From Bryobacterales bacterium (lineage in GTDB: Bacteria > Acidobacteriota > Terriglobia > Bryobacterales > UBA6623): a DNA stretch of 64,000 bases. The position numbers and the translations under genes are program-made. The notes beneath the pieces were generated by a model. The model was not told the DNA's origin and searched no databases. It was given only the letters and a program-made list of their open reading frames with translations. The stretch is taken from contig JAJDTX010000108.1 of the NCBI GenBank assembly GCA_022826925.1, forward strand, positions 1 to 64,000. Direction: 5' to 3'. Shown piece by piece: positions 53,033 through 60,788 of the stretch. Each line of letters opens with the position of its first letter. Position 1 is the stretch's first letter.

Positions 53033-53769
53033 CCGGCCGGCATTGCATCGATATGGAACCCAAAGGAATTCCCCCGCCACCATCCCGACGCAGAGAAGGG
53101 ATTCCGGGCACTGCCCGCCGCTTTCTGGCGTTGTCCACCGGGCTGGTGTCCGATGCTCTCGGCAAGGCGGGGGCAATGGATCATGGCATCCAGTGCCGGT
53201 CCGCGACAAGCTCGATGGCCGGCCCGGCCTTCACGGCACGCGTGCATCCATGCGACATCCTGATGGTCGGCAAGGCACTGTCGGAGTGCCCCCCCAAATA
53301 CGTCCTCGTGATTGACGGTCGCGGCGACCGAAACACTGCCCTCTGGGGCGGCATCACTACCCACGCGGCCCGCCTGAAGGGGCTGGCCGGTGTCGTCGTC
53401 GACGGCGCGATTCGCGACAGCGCCGAGATTGCCCGGGACACCTTCCCGGTGTTCGCCCGGGCAGTCGTGCCGAACGCAGGCGGGGCCGAGTACCTTGGCG
53501 AGCTCCAAGTGCCGGTTCAGTGCGGGGGGCTGCCGGTCAGGCCGGGGGACTGGGTCGTGGGCGACGATGACGGTGTGGCCGCAGTGCCAGAGGAGCGGGT
53601 CGAGGAAACCCTGGATTCTGCGGAGCGCCTGCACGAGATTGAGGCCCGGATCACGGAAGCTGTCCTGAGAGGCGAGGATCTCGGCGCCCTGCTGCGCTAT
53701 GACGAGTTGGTTAACCGCAAGCGCAAAGCTGCTTCGCTGCCGCAACTTCGTTACCGGGACGAAGGCTGA
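53029..53769 (+). CDS. RraA/HMG-aldolase family protein
   Basis: A 246-residue protein of the RraA fold. STGLVSDALGKAGAMDHGI opens the core; GPAFTARVHPCDILM, LWGGITTHAARLKGLAGVVV, DGAIRDSAEIA and PGDWVVGDDDGVAAVPEERV contain the Arg-Asp metal/substrate site of 4-hydroxy-4-methyl-2-oxoglutarate aldolases. RNase E inhibitor RraA shares the fold but lacks this catabolic context. GTG 53029 overlaps the dehydrogenase stop (GTGA), implying coupling; ATG 53053 is an alternative. With the dehydrogenase and the aldolase stub downstream it suggests breakdown of a keto-acid intermediate. Confidence 0.85.
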   Translation: MTGRHCIDMEPKGIPPPPSRRREGIPGTARRFLALSTGLVSDALGKAGAMDHGIQCRSATSSMAGPAFTARVHPCDILMVGKALSECPPKYVLVIDGRGDRNTALWGGITTHAARLKGLAGVVVDGAIRDSAEIARDTFPVFARAVVPNAGGAEYLGELQVPVQCGGLPVRPGDWVVGDDDGVAAVPEERVEETLDSAERLHEIEARITEAVLRGEDLGALLRYDELVNRKRKAASLPQLRYRDEG

Positions 53770-53806
53770 AGCGCCCTGGCCCGACATCGGCTAGGCGGAG
53801 GACTGC

Positions 53807-55234
53807 ATGAAGAGGTTGCCCCCGTGGGAAACCCGCGAACTGCCGGAAGCCCCTCCCTTCAACCTGCGGAATCTTTTCCGAGTGATCGGACCGGGGGCGA
53901 TCCTGCTTGCCTCCTCGATTGGCGGGGGCGAGTGGCTCGTGGGGCCGGCCATCGGCGTCCAGTTCGGCCGGAACCTGCTCTGGATCGCTACGTTGGCGAT
54001 CGTGCTGCAACTGCTCTTCAATCTCGAAGCGGTTCGCTACACGATGTACACGGGAGAGCCGGTCATCACTGGATTCATGCGGCTGCGGCCAGGCCCGCGG
54101 CTTTGGGCTCCGGTCTACGCGGTTCTGTGCGTCGCTCAAGTAGGCTTGCCGGCCCTTGCCGCCGGCACCGCTGCCACGGTCTTTGCGACCTTCGCGGGAC
54201 GCATGCCTGGCGCGCAGGACAGCGACTCCCTTCTGGTTGCGACCTACGGAGTGCTAGCTCTCGCATTGGTAATCCTGCTGTTCGGCGAAACAATCGAACG
54301 GACCCTCGAGCGCGTGTCCTGGGTAATGGTTGCATTCATCTTCGGATTCCTCGCGTTCGTCAACTTGTGGTTCGTTCCGCTCCGGGACTGGGTGTCAACA
54401 AGCGCCGGATTCTTCTCGATCGGCGGGCTGCCCGAAGGGATTGACTTGGCCTTGGTTGGCGCGCTCGCCGCCTCCTCCGGTTCGGGAGGCTTCGGCAACC
54501 TCGCAATCTCCAATTGGTTCCGAGACAAGGGCTTTGGCATGGCCGCTCACTCGGGAGCCATTGCGTCTGCGACAAGTTCCCTCGTGGTTCACGTCGCCCC
54601 GACTGGCAGTGTGTTCCGGCCCAGCGCAGCTAACTTGGCCCGCTGGAAACGGTGGTGGCAGTACGCTCGCGCCGACCAGGTCTGGCTATGGGCTGTCGGC
54701 TGCTTCGTCGGAATGTTCCTCAACGTGAACCTTGCGGCCAGTGTCGTGCCGCCCGGCACGGACCTGTCCCAGATCGGCGCTGGCGCCTACCAGGCTGAAT
54801 ACCTCGCGCTCAATGTCTGGCACGGATTCTGGTTCCTCGCCCTGCTCAACGGCTTCTGGGTGATGTTCTCGACGCACTTGGGAAACACGGAGGTTCTAGT
54901 GCGGATGCTGACCGACATAGCGTGGGCCGGCAGTCCGGCGATCCGCGGGCTCGTGCGGAACCATGCGCGGACCCTTTACTACGCCCTGTTCCTCGGCTTT
55001 ACGGCTTGGTACGCGATCGTTGTCCGCTGGGGAACGGCCATGGACATGATGAAGTGGCTCGGCAATGTCGGCGGGCTCGTCCTGGCCTTCTCCAGCGTCC
55101 AACTCCTGATTGTGAACACGCGGCTGCTTCCCCCGGAAGTACGCCCGCCGCTTTGGCGCCGGATCGCCCTCCTCATCAGCGCGGCCGCCTACGGCACGAT
55201 GTTCGTCGCCGTGGTGCAGAGCCTGTTCACCTGA
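53807..55234 (+). CDS. Nramp-family transporter lacking the DPGN motif, second type
   Basis: A 475-residue polytopic membrane protein. The first helix reads GPGAILLASSIGGGEWLVGP, so DPGN is replaced by GGGE. It has about 11-12 predicted helices, with LVGALAASSGSGGFGNLAIS in the helix-6 position. GGAGG 9 nt before ATG 53807 supports the start. It is only distantly similar to the Nramp-like protein at 33788. Being the third gene after a dehydrogenase and an RraA-like aldolase, it may import the operon's organic substrate rather than a metal, an idea drawn only from context. Confidence 0.8.
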   Translation: MKRLPPWETRELPEAPPFNLRNLFRVIGPGAILLASSIGGGEWLVGPAIGVQFGRNLLWIATLAIVLQLLFNLEAVRYTMYTGEPVITGFMRLRPGPRLWAPVYAVLCVAQVGLPALAAGTAATVFATFAGRMPGAQDSDSLLVATYGVLALALVILLFGETIERTLERVSWVMVAFIFGFLAFVNLWFVPLRDWVSTSAGFFSIGGLPEGIDLALVGALAASSGSGGFGNLAISNWFRDKGFGMAAHSGAIASATSSLVVHVAPTGSVFRPSAANLARWKRWWQYARADQVWLWAVGCFVGMFLNVNLAASVVPPGTDLSQIGAGAYQAEYLALNVWHGFWFLALLNGFWVMFSTHLGNTEVLVRMLTDIAWAGSPAIRGLVRNHARTLYYALFLGFTAWYAIVVRWGTAMDMMKWLGNVGGLVLAFSSVQLLIVNTRLLPPEVRPPLWRRIALLISAAAYGTMFVAVVQSLFT

Positions 55235-55235
55235 C

Positions 55236-55457
55236 CGGATCACGAAGAGAATTCTGGAAGACGGCCGGGTCGCTGTCGGCATTGCCCATTCCCAGCTGCC
55301 GACCTGCGAGATTCCGAAGATGTACGGGGCGGCCAACCTCGACTGGGTGTTTCTGGACTCCGCGCACAGCCCGTTCTCCAGCGATGTCCTGCATGACTTG
55401 ATCAGGGCCTATCGCGTGACCGATATCACCACGGTCGTGCGCGTCTGCGGCTTCCAG
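55236..55457 (+). pseudogene. HpcH/HpaI aldolase, N-terminal fragment
   Basis: Directly after the Nramp-like stop, one frame reads RITKRILEDGRVAVGIAHSQ, LPTCEIPKMYGAANLDWVFL, DSAHSPFSSDVLHDLIRAY and TTVVRVCGF, matching the first 70 residues of HpcH/HpaI-type 2-keto-3-deoxy acid aldolases (LRxGxxxxGxxxxLPSPEVAEILAxAGFDFVFID pattern). There is no start codon: TGACCGG occupies the place where ATG would be. Similarity ends abruptly after VVRV, and the remaining two thirds of the gene, including the metal ligands, are missing. The intact ancestor would have completed a dehydrogenase-RraA-transporter-aldolase operon. Confidence 0.75.
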
Positions 55458-55708
55458 TTCGTCGCCGCCGTTCCTAGCCGATTCTGGCGGCGAGGCGGCC
55501 AGAGAGGCGTACCGCCGCTACACCGCAACCACGGCAGCCGATCTCGGCGAAGTGCTGGTGCCGAGGCGTCGGCCAAATTCGAGATGCCCGTGATGCTGAG
55601 GTTCGAGAAGCTCAGAGGCTCTGACGTATAAGGCGCTGCTAGGGCCGTCAAAGCGCTCGTAGACGGCGGCACAACGTATGAGGACGCAATCATTAAGGCC
55701 GGGCTAGG
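55458..55708 (+). other. Decayed coding remnants of unknown origin
   Basis: In this stretch plausible protein segments change frame or are broken by stops: GGEAAREAYRRYTATTAADL in one frame, then AKFEMPVMLRFEKLRGSDV in another, a TAA at 55629-55631, and in the same frame GAARAVKALVDGGTTYEDAI ending with TAG. The last piece looks like a small helix-turn-helix tail. I cannot name a family. It marks the start of a roughly 1.4-kb foreign-looking insert ending at the repeat at 56825. Confidence 0.4.
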
Positions 55709-56206
55709 CTAGAGGCCGTTGACTCGCTTGTAGGCCGCTACGAATTTATCCACAAGGCGCAAGGTGACAAATTCAACATAGCCAGCATCACCGTTGTGCG
55801 ATACGGTATCGGTGAAAATGTAGTCTGGATTGTTGAGGGCTATCGGAACATCAGTTCGCCAGAAGTTGCCGAATTCATCCATGAACATCTTGAACAAGCT
55901 GCACTTCACGAATAACGTATCGGGAGAGGGAAACAACAGGGTGACGTGCAACCATGCGTCGCCCGATTCGGCTTTGCTGGCAGTCCACAGACCAACCGAC
56001 CGCAGCCGATCGGCAACGGCGGCTTGCATCTTGGCCTTATCCAGTTCAAGGTCGCCAATCGAAGTTGGACTTACACCTATCACATCTACCTGCATGGGCC
56101 GACCTGCATTGAACAGCGCGAACCGCAGATGAGTATCGAGTAGAGCATCGGATTGCGCGGTAGCGGCTGGCAGCAGCAATGCAGCGAGAATCAGGAATCG
56201 AAACAT
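55709..56206 (-). CDS. Small secreted protein of unknown function
   Basis: A 165-residue protein beginning MFRFLILAALLLPAATAQSD, a clear signal peptide; ATG 56206 is used rather than the 7-codon upstream extension. The mature part, with LHVTLLFPSPDTLFVKCSLF and a C-terminal helix LRLVDKFVAAYKRVNGL, looks like a compact alpha/beta domain. GC content is visibly lower than in the neighbouring catabolic genes, consistent with transfer. I do not recognise the family. It lies between degraded gene pieces, but its own frame is intact. Confidence 0.6.
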   Translation of the reverse strand: MFRFLILAALLLPAATAQSDALLDTHLRFALFNAGRPMQVDVIGVSPTSIGDLELDKAKMQAAVADRLRSVGLWTASKAESGDAWLHVTLLFPSPDTLFVKCSLFKMFMDEFGNFWRTDVPIALNNPDYIFTDTVSHNGDAGYVEFVTLRLVDKFVAAYKRVNGL

Positions 56207-56242
56207 AGCGAGACCGTTGTAGCACAAGCTAGCGGTCAGAGT

Positions 56243-56276
56243 CGCCGCTAGCGGCGCTGTGAGGCCCGTAGCGGGC
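56243..56276. terminator. Two adjacent short hairpins
   Basis: CGCCGCTAGCGGCG at 56243-56256 is a perfect 14-bp palindrome, and GCCCG (56264-56268) pairs with CGGGC (56272-56276) around a TAG loop. They lie between the end of the minus-strand 72-residue ORF (56287) and the start of the secreted protein gene (56206). No T-run follows in either direction, so a terminator role is tentative. Confidence 0.35.
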
Positions 56277-56286
56277 TTGCTGGTGT

Positions 56287-56505
56287 CTAGGACGCTGTAG
56301 AAGGGGGGCTGCCCGCGCCCTCGGCGGCTTCCGATATCTCCAGAGCCTCGGCCAAGCCCTTGAGGTCCTCTATGACGCCATCAAGCACTAGCGCCCGGTT
56401 GCAATCGCCCTCCACGTTCAATTCCCGATGGACGCCCTCCAGCCTCTTGGCTAGGTTGTTTAGCTGTACCGGCAGCGGCAGTGAAAACGGCAGTTTGTTC
56501 GACAT
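56287..56505 (-). CDS. Small helical protein of unknown function
   Basis: A 72-residue ORF starting at ATG 56505: MSNKLPFSLPLPVQLNNLAK, then a helix-turn-helix-like pair LEGVHRELNVEG and RALVLDGVIEDLKGLAEALE, ending in a disordered SPPSTAS tail. The heptad-like spacing of Leu suggests a coiled coil. The upstream 36-codon extension is rejected as compositionally different. No family recognised and the ribosome site is weak. It sits in the low-GC insert between the aldolase stub and the GH88-tail repeat. Confidence 0.5.
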   Translation of the reverse strand: MSNKLPFSLPLPVQLNNLAKRLEGVHRELNVEGDCNRALVLDGVIEDLKGLAEALEISEAAEGAGSPPSTAS

Positions 56506-56616
56506 ACAAACACGTCTAGCACACGGCGGCACACGGCAGCGGTGCCAATTCGATTCGGAAGTGACCTTGCTAGGCGGCCTTAAAGCGTGTGCGCCGGCCG
56601 TCTTGAGAGTCAATCT

Positions 56617-56772
56617 CTAGCAGCCCAGCGCGTTAGAGAGGCGGGCGGCGGCGCTGTATACCACCTTGAGGCCTCCAGCGCCCACAGCCTCTTGCGCCGC
56701 TTTCCATGTGTGCGCCCCACCCTTGACGGCCCCTAGCAGCAACTCGCGGCGGCCCGCCCGGGTTCGCCTCAT
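56617..56772 (-). CDS. Possible small protein or remnant
   Basis: From ATG 56772 the minus strand encodes 51 residues, RRELLLGAVKGGAHTWKAAQ followed by GGLKVVYSAAARLSNALGC, with the look of a small winged-helix or HTH domain. The frame runs on to 56850, but that part lies in the GH88-tail repeat and so cannot be original. It may be a fragment cut by the rearrangement that produced the repeat. Family unknown. Confidence 0.3.
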   Translation of the reverse strand: MRRTRAGRRELLLGAVKGGAHTWKAAQEAVGAGGLKVVYSAAARLSNALGC

Positions 56773-56824
56773 GCCAGCAGAGACGCCTAGGCCGCGCCGG
56801 GCTGTCGAAGCCCAGCACTTCGGC

Positions 56825-57055
56825 GGCCTCGGCGTCGGCGAGTCGCTCATCTGGGGCGAGTACTTCTTCGTCGAGGCGCTGGATGGGGCGCTCGGCCCCG
56901 CCTAGAGCCCAACCATGCGGATGATCTGACCGCGGCAGCGCCGAAGGCAGCCTCGCCCGCCCGCGGCTAATCTCTGCTGGTCCGATTCCCGACCCAGCCG
57001 CGGTCGGCCCTAGTGACTGCTCCGGGCTTGCGCCCTAGCGCGCTATTCGACCCCA
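56825..57055. repeat. 231-bp dispersed direct repeat, copy B (orphan GH88 tail)
   Basis: About 89% identical to 51453-51683 without gaps. Its first 81 bp encode the GH88 C-terminus GVGESLIWGEYFFVEALDGA then LGPA and TAG at the same position, but nothing of the gene remains upstream of 56825. Protein-level conservation of the tail implies it was once part of a second, diverged GH88 gene. Its end overlaps the 3-prime end of the convergent sulfatase (stop at 57043). Confidence 0.88.
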
Positions 57056-58401
57056 GCGTTGTTTGGCCGCCACACTGGCATAGAATTCAGCACGCCTCGC
57101 AGCTTGGCCTTGATCTTGGCGGCGGCCGGAATGTGGCTGATGTCTGACAAGGGCCGCTTCTCCTCCCAGTCGTGTGGCACATCGTAGAAGCGGCCGTCGG
57201 CATAGAGTTTGAAACGCTTGGTCCGTGCGAATCTGACCCTGGGGAACTGCACGGTCTCCAGAGATGGGTCCCGATCATAGTGCACGAAGATCGAATCCCG
57301 CGGGTTTCCGGCTCCCCCGAACAGTTGTGGCAGGAAGCTGCGGCCGTCGAAATGCTCTCCAGCTGGCATCTCCCAGCCGGTCAGATCGGCAAGTGTGGCG
57401 AAGAAGTCGCTGAACTCGATCAGGTCGTCCGATACCAGACCCGCTGGTACGTGCCCGGGCCAGTGCGCAAACATCGGCACGTGGGTGCCGGCGTCCTCCG
57501 GGTACGCCTTGCCGCCGCTCACTACCCTGTCTCCCAGCGTGGATTTCAGGCTGCGGTGAGTGCCGTTGTCGCCCGTGAATAGCACCAGCGTGTTCTCTGC
57601 CAAGCCCAGCTTGTCCAAGTGATCGATCAGCCGTCCGACCAAGTGATCCGCGTACTCGACCATATCTGCGAAGTACGCGGGATCGCTCTTGAACTTGGTC
57701 TTCTCGTTGATCGTCGAGCTGTGAGGCGTGGCAACGAACGGAGAATGCGTCAGCACCATGGGGTAGTACAGGAAGAAGGGCTCTTCCTTGTGGCGCTCGA
57801 TGAAGTCCAGAGCGAAGTCGGAGAACAGATCGGGCCCGTAGTCGTCCATTGAAGTGTGGAGGTATTGGCCGTTCTTGATCACCGCCGGGTGCCAGAAGCG
57901 CGAAGTCGTCTTGGCACGCGGCAGGCCGACCGCGCTGTATCGTTCCATCTCCGCCGCCGAGAGTTCGAACGGGTAGGCCCAGTGCAGGTACTCATCGAAG
58001 CCGGCCTCTTCCGGGGTCGTGCCGCTCTCAAAGGAAGCTGTGTCGGGGCCGCCCCACAGCTGCCACTTGCCCGTCAGGGCGGTCGCGTATCCGCCGTCTC
58101 GCATCAGGTGCGCGAACGTGGTCTGGCCCTTGGGCATGTGCCCGAACCGATCGTAGTTCCGCCAGTTGTACTTCCCGGTCATTATCTTGATCCGAGAAGG
58201 CGTGCAGACAGGCTGGGAGTAGCAGTTCGTGAAGCGCATGCCTTCAAGTGCGATGCGCTCGAACACTGGAGTGGAATAGCTCCTGCCGCCATTGGCCGAG
58301 ATGCATTCGTAGCCCATGTCGTCGGCCATGATGAGCACGACATTCGGCTTGGCAAGCAAGGGCAGGGTGCTGAAAATGGCAATGATCAGGAGCTGGCGCA
58401 T
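57043..58401 (-). CDS. Sulfatase, secreted
   Basis: A 452-residue sulfatase. Signal MRQLLIIAIFSTLPLLA, then KPNVVLIMADDMGYECISAN with the metal Asp pair and VCTPSRIKIMTGKYNWRNY with a complete formylglycine motif (Cys66, C-T-P-S-R). GKWQLWGG, LTHSPFVATPHS and LVLFTGDNGTHRSLKS follow; the last supplies Asp-Asn ligands. It belongs to the arylsulfatase A-like group (S1). ATG 58401 is the natural start. The proximity to GH88 and the shared repeat at its 3-prime end suggest that sulfatase and GH88 once formed a convergent pair for degrading sulfated uronate-rich polysaccharide. Confidence 0.9.
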   Translation of the reverse strand: MRQLLIIAIFSTLPLLAKPNVVLIMADDMGYECISANGGRSYSTPVFERIALEGMRFTNCYSQPVCTPSRIKIMTGKYNWRNYDRFGHMPKGQTTFAHLMRDGGYATALTGKWQLWGGPDTASFESGTTPEEAGFDEYLHWAYPFELSAAEMERYSAVGLPRAKTTSRFWHPAVIKNGQYLHTSMDDYGPDLFSDFALDFIERHKEEPFFLYYPMVLTHSPFVATPHSSTINEKTKFKSDPAYFADMVEYADHLVGRLIDHLDKLGLAENTLVLFTGDNGTHRSLKSTLGDRVVSGGKAYPEDAGTHVPMFAHWPGHVPAGLVSDDLIEFSDFFATLADLTGWEMPAGEHFDGRSFLPQLFGGAGNPRDSIFVHYDRDPSLETVQFPRVRFARTKRFKLYADGRFYDVPHDWEEKRPLSDISHIPAAAKIKAKLRGVLNSMPVWRPNNAGVE

Positions 58402-58459
58402 GGATCGACCATTCTAGATCGGGTTGCGGCGGACGTTCATCGCTAGACTACTGTTCGGC

Positions 58460-59734
58460 ATGCGGTTCCGGTGCGATTCGGCCCTTTTTCTGGCGACAGC
58501 ATTGCTGGCTTCCTCCGTCTCCTGTCGCACGCCGGACGAATCTGCAGGCCAATGGCCGGACGGCGCATGGGCGCGGCACACTATCGACGACTCCTCCTTG
58601 GGAGCCGACGGTGTCCGTCTAGCAGACATCAACGGCGACGGCCGCTTGGACATTACCTCCCCGTGGGAGCAGGGCGGGCAGGTCCGCGTCTACCTGCACC
58701 CCGGCCCCGACGGACTGCGGGAGCGCTGGCCCGCTGTCACCGTCGGCGAGGTGGGAGATCCCGAGGATGCGGTATTCGTGGATCTCGACGCCGACGGCAA
58801 CATGGACGTGGTCAGCTCGTGCGAAGGAGACACGCGGTCGATATTCGTGCATTGGGGCCCTGCGGACCGCGAGAAGCTGCTGGAGCCAGACGCTTGGATC
58901 ACCGAGGAACTGCCGGCGGCCAGCGGCGCTGCCAAGTGGATGTTCGCACTGCCTGCGCAGGTCGACGGAAAGCATGGCACCGACTTGATCGCGGGGGCCA
59001 AGGGAGAGGGAGCGCAGATCGGCTGGTTCGAGGCTCCGCCGGACCCGCGGAATCTGGCGGCATGGGAGTTTCACGCTCTCTACGACGCGGGCTGGATCAT
59101 GACGATCCGGCAGCAAGACGTCGACTTGGACGGCGATTCGGACATCGTGGCCACCGATAGGACAGGCGAGCGGCGCGGCGCGTTGTGGCTGGAAAACCCC
59201 GGACAGAACAGCGCCGTCAGCAGTCGATGGAACGAGCACCGCATCGGGTCGGTGGGGGACTACGAGGCGATGCACAACGCCATCGCCGACTTGGATGCCG
59301 ACGGCTTGGAAGACCTGCTGGTGGCAGTCAAGCGAGAGCCGATTCGGTATCACAGACGGACCCAACGGCAGCCGCCGAGTTGGGAGACCCACTTGATCGA
59401 TACCCCGGCGGGCGCCGCGGGGGGCAAGGCCGTAAAGGTGGCAGACGTCAACCTAGATGGACAGGCTGATCTGATTGTGTCTTGCGAGCATGCAACTGAT
59501 GGGAAGATCGGCGTGTACTGGCTCGATCATGGTGGTTCTCCCACCAAGTCACAGTGGATGCCCACCTCGATCAGCGGCCCCGAGGGCTTCATCTACGACT
59601 TGCTCCAAATGACGGACTTGGATGGCGATGGGGATCTTGATGTACTCACGCTTGAAGAGAAGGGGCCGTATCTTGCGGAGGGATACCAGGGCAGGGAACT
59701 GGGAGTGATCTGGTACGAGAATCCCGCTCGGTGA
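58460..59734 (+). CDS. FG-GAP/VCBS-repeat lipoprotein
   Basis: A 424-residue exported protein. ATG 58460 starts the signal MRFRCDSALFLATALLASS with lipobox SVSC. The rest is a beta-propeller of VCBS/FG-GAP repeats with calcium-binding loops: DINGDGRLDI, DLDADGNMDVV, DVDLDGDSDIV, DLDADGLEDLL, DVNLDGQADLI and DLDGDGDLDVL, spaced about 45-70 residues. Such proteins are common secreted or surface binding factors in Acidobacteriota and Planctomycetes; enzymatic function is not indicated. It is divergent from the sulfatase (starts 58 bp apart), hinting at a shared promoter region. Confidence 0.87.
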   Translation: MRFRCDSALFLATALLASSVSCRTPDESAGQWPDGAWARHTIDDSSLGADGVRLADINGDGRLDITSPWEQGGQVRVYLHPGPDGLRERWPAVTVGEVGDPEDAVFVDLDADGNMDVVSSCEGDTRSIFVHWGPADREKLLEPDAWITEELPAASGAAKWMFALPAQVDGKHGTDLIAGAKGEGAQIGWFEAPPDPRNLAAWEFHALYDAGWIMTIRQQDVDLDGDSDIVATDRTGERRGALWLENPGQNSAVSSRWNEHRIGSVGDYEAMHNAIADLDADGLEDLLVAVKREPIRYHRRTQRQPPSWETHLIDTPAGAAGGKAVKVADVNLDGQADLIVSCEHATDGKIGVYWLDHGGSPTKSQWMPTSISGPEGFIYDLLQMTDLDGDGDLDVLTLEEKGPYLAEGYQGRELGVIWYENPAR

Positions 59735-59777
59735 GGCGGGCTCGATGCATGGGCGGCGTAGCCCCGCGCCCTTCCGC

Positions 59778-60596
59778 CTAGCGGGAGGTGGGATCGCTTC
59801 GTTCGCTGGCTTCGGAATCGCTGTCCGGCTTGCCTGAGAGGAAGGACTGCATCATCCGTTTGGGCTCTGGCGTTCGGTAGGCATTGGCGAAGAAATCGAC
59901 GCTGGCATCGATCGCATCCTCGAGGCTGGCGGCATCCCAGTGCTTGAACAGCGCCTTCTGATCGCGGATCGCCGACGCTCCCGCCGCTAGGACCGACGCC
60001 AAACACCGCTCGACGGCGTCATCAAGGTCGCCGAGTGCAACCGGACGCCGCACAAATCCCATCGAGTAGGCGTCATCTGCGCTAATGATGTCGCCCGTGA
60101 GCACGAGATCCCGTGCTCTGCCGGCTCCGATGATCCGAGGGAGCAAGGCCGCTTCAATCACTGAGGGAATACCGACTCTCACCTCGGGCATTCCGAATCT
60201 CGCATTCGCGGATGCCACGCGAAGGTCGCAACTTGCCGCGATCTCCATGCCACCGCCGAGGCAGTAGCCATTGATCCGGGCGATCGTTGGCACCGGATGC
60301 TCTCGCAAGCGAAGGCAGAGCTCGTGCAGGCTGGTGATGAACTTTCGCGCCGTGTCTGGATCGAACCCGGCCAGCTCACGAATGTCTGCCCCTCCGATAA
60401 AGGCTCGTTCGCCTTTCCCAGTGAGCACGACAGCGCGGACGGACTGGTCAGACGCAAGCTGTCCCAAGTGTTCGATCAGCAGGCGGACCAGCCCGCTGTC
60501 GAGAACGTTGAGTTTGCGCTGGTTGTCTACGCTCAGACGGACGACCGTTCCGGCCGGGTATTCGCTGCGAGCAATGTGAATGGTTGGTCTCACCAT
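59778..60596 (-). CDS. Enoyl-CoA hydratase/isomerase family protein
   Basis: A 272-residue crotonase-fold enzyme. RAFIGGADIRELAGFDPDTA forms the first half of the oxyanion hole, ARINGYCLGGGMEIAASCDL the second (GGG(M)E), and FGMPEVRVGIPSVIEAALLP carries the glutamate region of the hydratase subgroup (Glu in MPEVRVGI). VVRLSVDNQRKLNVLD replaces the usual NRPxxxNAL opening. ATG 60596 is preferred over the 6-codon extension because the family begins near VRPTIHIARSEY. Cytoplasmic; acts on CoA thioesters in beta-oxidation or a related pathway. Stands alone. Confidence 0.88.
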   Translation of the reverse strand: MVRPTIHIARSEYPAGTVVRLSVDNQRKLNVLDSGLVRLLIEHLGQLASDQSVRAVVLTGKGERAFIGGADIRELAGFDPDTARKFITSLHELCLRLREHPVPTIARINGYCLGGGMEIAASCDLRVASANARFGMPEVRVGIPSVIEAALLPRIIGAGRARDLVLTGDIISADDAYSMGFVRRPVALGDLDDAVERCLASVLAAGASAIRDQKALFKHWDAASLEDAIDASVDFFANAYRTPEPKRMMQSFLSGKPDSDSEASERSDPTSR

Positions 60597-60776
60597 GGCC
60601 GTTAACCTGCCCAATTATCTGAAGTGCCACCTCGTTCGCAACGCAATTCGCATGAACTGCGCGAGCCGCATGGACCTGTACGGTGCGACCGATGATTTGA
60701 TTCTACCAGTTTGATATTCGATCTTAAGAAGTCTATCTTATGGTGCAGATTGATCATTATTCTCACTTTTTCGTGC

Positions 60777-60782
60777 TAGAAT
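60777..60782 (+). promoter_or_regulatory. Possible -10 element just upstream of the XRE/ImmA gene
   Basis: The 80 bp before the gene are strikingly AT-rich for this genome. TAGAAT at 60777-60782 lies 7 nt before GTG 60789, the spacing expected for a leaderless transcript; a TTGATC at 60750-60755 is too far (21 bp) to be its normal -35. No Shine-Dalgarno is present, which agrees with leaderless initiation but does not prove it. Confidence 0.3.
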
Positions 60783-60788
60783 CCAGAT

